DNA from: Ruegeria arenilitoris | Lineage (GTDB): Bacteria > Pseudomonadota > Alphaproteobacteria > Rhodobacterales > Rhodobacteraceae | Length of the DNA: 64,000 nucleotides | NCBI RefSeq assembly: GCF_042675705.1 | Contig: NZ_JBHTJJ010000001.1 | Direction: 5' to 3' (one strand) | Part shown: positions 60,448 to 64,000 of the stretch, one piece after another | How the letters are laid out: each line of letters begins with the position of its first letter | Position numbering within the stretch: the first letter of the stretch is position 1 | Notes under the pieces: model-generated | What the model saw: only the letters and a program-made list of their open reading frames with translations | Told to the model about the DNA's origin: nothing | Databases searched by the model: none | Program-made: the position numbers and the translations under genes

Positions 60448-61751
60448 GCGAGGATCCTTTCCTGTACAAGGTCCGGCACCGGAACGGGCGTCGGGCCGAT
60501 GGTGATCGCGGCGCGCACGGCTTGCGCGGCCCGCTGTGCGGCATCCTCGCGCGCGGCATGGACCACGGCCATTGGCGTTCCGGCCGAGACCTTGTCGCCC
60601 AGCCGCACCAGCCCCGACAGACCCACCGCCGGATCGATCACGTCGCTTTCCACCTGTCGGCCACCGCCCAGCGCCACGACCGCAAGGCCCAGCGCCTCGC
60701 CGTCCATCGCGGAGACATAGCCTTCATCCTGCGCCGTCACCTCAAGGATCACGCTGGCCTCGGGGAGATAGCGCGCCCAGTCCTCGACCAGACCCAACGG
60801 CCCGCCGACCGCAGCCATCATCCGGCCGAACCGCTCGGCCGCGCGGCCATCGCGGATCACCTCGGCGATCATGTCCTGCCCGGCCTGCGCATCGCCGACC
60901 ATACCTGCGTCAGACAGCAAAACGCCGCCCAGCTCGGCCGAAATCTCGGCCAGGGGCGAGGGCTGCCCACCGGTCAGTACCTTCATAACCTCGGCGATTT
61001 CCAGGGCGTTGCCCAAGGCGGGCGCCAGCGGCTGATTCATGTCGGTGATCAGGGCCGAGGTCCGGCACCCGGCCGTATTGGCCGTTTCGGTCAGGGCCTG
61101 CGCCAGCTTGCGCGCCTCGTCCAGCGTTTTCATGAAGGCCCCGCTGCCCACCTTGACGTCCAGCACCAGCGCATCCGGGCTGGCCGCCAGTTTCTTGGAC
61201 AGGATCGAGGCGGTGATCAGATCGAGGCTTTCGACCGTGGCGGTCACGTCGCGGATCGCATAGAGCCGTTTGTCCGCCGGGGCGATCTGTGCCGTCGCGC
61301 CAACGATGGCGGCACCGGTCTCGGCCAAAATCTGGGCCAACCGGTCCTGGCTGATCTGGGTCGACACGCCGGGGATCGCCTCGAGCTTGTCGAGCGTCCC
61401 GCCGGTATGGCCCAAACCGCGCCCCGAGATCATCGGCACATAGGCCCCGCATTCCGCCAGCGCCGGAGCCAGAACGAGGCTGACGCAATCCCCCACCCCG
61501 CCGGTCGAATGCTTGTCGATCACCGGGCCGCCCAGATCCCAAGTCAGAACCTCACCGCTGTCGCGCATGGCCAGCGTCAGCGCGGCGCGGCCCTCGGGAC
61601 CCAGCCCGCCCATGCAGACGGCCATGGCAAAGGCTCCGGCCTGGGCGTCGCTGACGCTTCCATCGGCCAGACCTTGGGCAAACCACGCCAGCTCGCTGGC
61701 ATCCGGCACTTCGCGGCGGCGCAGTTTCGCGATAATCGAACGGGCGTCCAT
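60444..61751 (-). CDS. deoA: DeoA, thymidine phosphorylase
   Basis: A 435-residue pyrimidine nucleoside phosphorylase. DKHSTGGVGDCVSLVLAP (phosphate loop, about 83-100), MISGRGLGHTGGTLDKLE and LDVKVGSGAFMKT are class hallmarks, followed by the C-terminal domain with GYVSAMDGEALG. It splits thymidine and deoxyuridine with phosphate to base and deoxyribose 1-phosphate. It overlaps deoB by four bases and follows cdd by 11 bases. Confidence 0.96.
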   Translation of the reverse strand: MDARSIIAKLRRREVPDASELAWFAQGLADGSVSDAQAGAFAMAVCMGGLGPEGRAALTLAMRDSGEVLTWDLGGPVIDKHSTGGVGDCVSLVLAPALAECGAYVPMISGRGLGHTGGTLDKLEAIPGVSTQISQDRLAQILAETGAAIVGATAQIAPADKRLYAIRDVTATVESLDLITASILSKKLAASPDALVLDVKVGSGAFMKTLDEARKLAQALTETANTAGCRTSALITDMNQPLAPALGNALEIAEVMKVLTGGQPSPLAEISAELGGVLLSDAGMVGDAQAGQDMIAEVIRDGRAAERFGRMMAAVGGPLGLVEDWARYLPEASVILEVTAQDEGYVSAMDGEALGLAVVALGGGRQVESDVIDPAVGLSGLVRLGDKVSAGTPMAVVHAAREDAAQRAAQAVRAAITIGPTPVPVPDLVQERILA

Positions 61752-61762
61752 GGGCGCGGCCC

Positions 61763-62146
61763 TTACATGAACGAGGCGTTGAAGGCGCCGGGCAGCAGCT
61801 CGCCGATGGTCGTGCGGGTTTCAACCCCGTCCACCGTCGCCATGGTGACCACCACGTCCTTGTCCCCGAACTCGGCCAGTTTCTGCCGGCACCCGCCGCA
61901 GGGCGGCACCGGTTGCGGGCTGGAGGCGACGACATAGACCTCAGCCAGCTTGTTTTCTCCGGCGGCGACCATCGCGGCGATCGCACCGGCCTCAGCGCAG
62001 GTGCCTTCGGGATAGGCCACGTTTTCCACGTTGCAGCCCGCGAACATCGCGCCCGACGGAGTGCGGACCGCGGCGCCTACCTTGAAATTCGAATAGGGCG
62101 CATAGGCGTTTTCACGCACCTTGAGGGCTGCTTCTTTCAACGACAT
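61763..62146 (-). CDS. cdd: Cdd, cytidine deaminase
   Basis: A 127-residue tetrameric-type enzyme that deaminates cytidine and deoxycytidine. Zinc ligands: GTCAEAGAI (Cys and catalytic Glu) and PPCGGCRQ (two Cys). YAPYSNFKVGAAV and NVENVAYPEG are standard. The ATG at 62146 has GGGGA upstream; the frame stays open upstream without a sensible protein. It is the first gene of the reverse-strand salvage operon cdd-deoA-deoB-add-upp. The 106 bases before it carry its promoter. Confidence 0.96.
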   Translation of the reverse strand: MSLKEAALKVRENAYAPYSNFKVGAAVRTPSGAMFAGCNVENVAYPEGTCAEAGAIAAMVAAGENKLAEVYVVASSPQPVPPCGGCRQKLAEFGDKDVVVTMATVDGVETRTTIGELLPGAFNASFM

Positions 62147-62252
62147 GGCGATTCCCCAATTTTTTATCATCTGGTCAGAATGCCATACCCTACTGGAAAT
62201 CCGCGGGGGAATTGAAGCCCCCTCTGCACGGGAATCGCAGCGCGCTCGCGCG

Positions 62253-63338
62253 TCAGCCCAGATCGGTCTTGAAATACCCCGGCAGCGTGACCTCGAGCAG
62301 TTCGACATCGTCGCTGGGGTCGGCCAGTCGCGTGCGCATTCCGGGCGGGATGACAAAGGCATCGCCCTGCTCCAGGCGAAACGGATCACGGCCTTCACCT
62401 TCCAGGGTGACGGCCCCGTTCATCACGAAGGTAAAGTGGATATCGGCATCATGGCTGGCCCAGACCGGATCGCCCTGCCCCCGGCGCACCACCTGAACGC
62501 CGGCCACGCCTTTGGTGTTTTCGGCAATCGTCGTGTCACGGCATTGATAGCCCGGCAGGCGGAACGGCTGCCACTCTGCCCCTTCAGCCCGGTTGTAGAC
62601 GAACCGCTGGCCCTGCCATTCCCGCTCGGGGCGGTGATGCGGCGTGGGCAGCTGCATTTCGTGGTCGATCTCGGTGACATGTTCGGCCGGAACGCCGATT
62701 TCGATCACCTGCACGTTGTCCGACGCTTCGAGCACGCGGTGCCGGATTTCGGGCGGCTGAATGAAACAGTCGCCAGCGGTCAGGCGCATCTTGTCGCCCT
62801 GATCCTCATAGACCACATCCACCCAGCCGTGGATGCAGAAGATCAGCTGGAACCCGACCTTGTGGAAATGCACCATGTCCGGGACCGGGCCGCCGTCGGG
62901 AATGCGGATATGGCTGGCGATGATCGAACCGCCCAGCCGGTCCGGCACCAGATCGCGGTAGTGCATGCCCGCGCGCCCGATGATCCAGGGCGCCTGATCT
63001 TTTAGCCTGCGAACGACAAAGGAATGAACCGTCTCGGGCATCATCAGGGGCGGGTTGCGCTCTTCGATCTCGATGCGGGTGCCGTTCGGGGCGACCAGGT
63101 TGCGCTGACCGCCGGCAAACCCGTCCGGGTCGTCGGTGAGGATACGCAAGGTGCCCGGCGCCTCGGGCGCGTCCTTTTCCACCCGCAGGCGCAGTCCATG
63201 CCCGGAAAACACCGCAACCCGAGGGTCATCCGCCGGATAGATCATGTCCATCCGCATGCCCAGAACCTTGGTGTAGAACGGAATGTCGTCTCGCAACTCT
63301 TGGGTCGGAATGCGGAATTCGGCTATGGTGTCGGTCAT
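62253..63338 (-). CDS. VOC-bicupin fusion protein, likely metal-dependent
   Basis: A 361-residue protein I cannot assign to a named enzyme. Residues about 5-60 look like a half glyoxalase/VOC module (FRIPTQELRDDIPFYTKVLGMRMD). Two cupin domains follow: about 150-235 (VHFHKVGFQLIFCIHGWVDVVYEDQ, CFIQPPEIRHRVLE) and about 280-355 (SHDADIHFTFVMNGAVTLEGEG, AFVIPPGMRTRLAD). The first cupin has His residues for a metal; in the second the ligands are partly replaced. It may act in degradation of an organic acid. It is divergent from the malic enzyme, with a perfect inverted repeat between. The ATG at 63338 has GGAG upstream. Confidence 0.75.
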   Translation of the reverse strand: MTDTIAEFRIPTQELRDDIPFYTKVLGMRMDMIYPADDPRVAVFSGHGLRLRVEKDAPEAPGTLRILTDDPDGFAGGQRNLVAPNGTRIEIEERNPPLMMPETVHSFVVRRLKDQAPWIIGRAGMHYRDLVPDRLGGSIIASHIRIPDGGPVPDMVHFHKVGFQLIFCIHGWVDVVYEDQGDKMRLTAGDCFIQPPEIRHRVLEASDNVQVIEIGVPAEHVTEIDHEMQLPTPHHRPEREWQGQRFVYNRAEGAEWQPFRLPGYQCRDTTIAENTKGVAGVQVVRRGQGDPVWASHDADIHFTFVMNGAVTLEGEGRDPFRLEQGDAFVIPPGMRTRLADPSDDVELLEVTLPGYFKTDLG

Positions 63339-63440
63339 GCTGGTCTCCTCTGCGCGGGACTGTGGGGGGCCGTTGGGGGATTTGCAAGTCGGGGTCATAT
63401 CCGCCGTCATACGATTTCGAGGTTTCCCCTGCGTCAGAAA

Positions 63441-63458
63441 TAGTTTAGCACTAAACTA
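63441..63458. promoter_or_regulatory. perfect inverted repeat, MarR-like operator
   Basis: TAGTTTAG (63441-63448) and CTAAACTA (63451-63458) form a perfect 8-base inverted repeat with a two-base centre. It lies 23 bases before the malic enzyme ATG and about 100 bases from the VOC-bicupin start. Size and sequence resemble MarR-family operators. No MarR gene is in the window. Confidence 0.6.
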
Positions 63459-63481
63459 AATTCCAAACGGGAAGTTTTGAC

Positions 63482-64000
63482 ATGTCCGACACACCCAGCC
63501 TGCGCCAGGCCGCACTTGATTACCATGCGCATCCAAAGCCTGGGAAACTGGAGATCAAGGCGACCAAACCCATGGCCAACGGGCGCGATCTTGCGCGCGC
63601 CTATTCGCCCGGCGTGGCCGAGGCCAGCCTGGAAATCAAAAACGACCCGGCGACCGCCGAGATGTATACCGCGCGCGGCAATCTGGTGGCGGTGGTTTCG
63701 AATGGCACCGCGGTGCTGGGGTTGGGCAATATCGGCGCGCTGGCCTCCAAGCCGGTAATGGAGGGCAAGGCCGTTCTGTTCAAGAAATTCGCTGGCATCG
63801 ACTGTTTCGACATCGAGCTGAACGAACCCGACCCCGAGAAGCTGGCCGATATCGTCTGCGCGCTGGAGCCCACCTTCGGCGCGATCAACCTCGAAGACAT
63901 CAAAGCGCCCGACTGCTTTGTCGTCGAGAAACTGTGCCGTGAGCGGATGAATATTCCAGTATTCCACGACGACCAGCACGGCACAGCCATCGTGGTGGGG
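63482..64000 (+). CDS. maeB: malic enzyme, N-terminal part (continues beyond window)
   Basis: The first 173 codons of a MaeB-type NADP-dependent malic enzyme; the gene runs off the window end. LRQAALDYHAHPKPGKLEIKATKP, DLARAYSPGVAEASL, NGTAVLGLGNIGALASKPVMEGKAVLFKKFAGID-type sequence and FHDDQHGTAIVV at the end are all family hallmarks, including the catalytic Tyr and Lys regions and the metal-binding EDI (NLEDIKAPD). It decarboxylates malate to pyruvate. Many members carry a C-terminal phosphotransacetylase-like domain, which would be outside the window. GGGAAG precedes the ATG. Confidence 0.95.
   Translation, partial: MSDTPSLRQAALDYHAHPKPGKLEIKATKPMANGRDLARAYSPGVAEASLEIKNDPATAEMYTARGNLVAVVSNGTAVLGLGNIGALASKPVMEGKAVLFKKFAGIDCFDIELNEPDPEKLADIVCALEPTFGAINLEDIKAPDCFVVEKLCRERMNIPVFHDDQHGTAIVVG

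Noticed and set aside
62205..62222. GGGGG/CCCCC hairpin upstream of cdd as a terminator for the VOC-bicupin gene
   Set aside because: Five-base stem with an 8-base loop and no T-run in the needed direction.
1..64000. tRNA or rRNA genes, CRISPR arrays, insertion sequences, prophage or toxin-antitoxin systems
   Set aside because: I looked on both strands and saw no cloverleaf or rRNA sequence, no regular spaced repeats, no transposase or integrase, and no phage genes.

Overview
The window is GC-rich, densely coded bacterial DNA. Its gene content points to an alphaproteobacterium of the Rhodobacteraceae/Roseobacter group (inference, close to Ruegeria-type genomes): aerobic (late cobalt insertion) cobalamin synthesis with CobN, a fused MrpA-MrpB antiporter subunit, an oxidoreductase-SelD fusion, a DmdC-like acyl-CoA dehydrogenase, and an OpgC/OpgG/OpgH glucan locus. 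Most neighbouring genes overlap by ATGA or GTGA, so operons are translationally coupled. I saw no rRNA, tRNA, CRISPR array, insertion sequence or phage gene.

Layout. 1-1.3 kb: the 5' part of a beta-hydroxyacid dehydrogenase diverges from a LysR regulator. 1.3-15.4 kb: a cobalamin riboswitch leads a long operon, DUF1636-cobW-cobN-cobG-cobH-cobI-cobJ-(cobK on the other strand)-cobL-cobE-cobM-cobB-cobA-cobF. This covers uroporphyrinogen III to hydrogenobyrinic acid a,c-diamide plus the large cobaltochelatase subunit. CobST and the later steps are not here. 15.5-18.1 kb: a second cobalamin riboswitch leads cbtB-cbtA and a His-rich exported protein; a second DUF1636 gene and an exported DUF302 protein follow on a divergent promoter. 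Together they look like a cobalt uptake and handling module. 18.2-21 kb: a ThDP-dependent decarboxylase/lyase-like enzyme overlaps a class III CoA-transferase. 21-22.5 kb: a TTC38-like TPR protein.

22.5-28.4 kb: opgC-opgG/D-opgH for osmoregulated periplasmic glucans, convergent with a lipoprotein esterase and an exported rhodanese. 28.6-34.6 kb: a complete Mrp/Mnh cation/proton antiporter operon (AB fused, C, D, E, F, G). 34.6-38.5 kb: the oxidoreductase-SelD fusion converges on mnmH (tRNA 2-selenouridine synthase), then a SRAP protein. 38.6-46.4 kb: a TPR-sulfotransferase, a periplasmic 5'-nucleotidase, a coupled DUF952-DUF1330-pyrD-arsC set, a MATE pump and two hotdog thioesterases.

46.5-53.9 kb: two MerR-type regulators with an ACGT-rich palindrome between them precede a beta-oxidation set: DmdC-like acyl-CoA dehydrogenase, a small unknown protein, GST, thiolase and FadJ/FadB-type trifunctional protein, closed by a strong terminator. 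53.9-57.6 kb: an accessory patch with a Hint-fold protein, an AT-rich gap, a sulfotransferase, an EamA transporter and a membrane protein resembling an M48 peptidase that has lost its metal site. 57.6-62.1 kb: a reverse-strand nucleoside salvage operon cdd-deoA-deoB-add-upp. 62.2-64 kb: a VOC-bicupin protein diverges from a malic enzyme cut by the window end, with a perfect MarR-like inverted repeat between them.

Functional calls rest on motifs read by eye and remembered family features; no database search was run.
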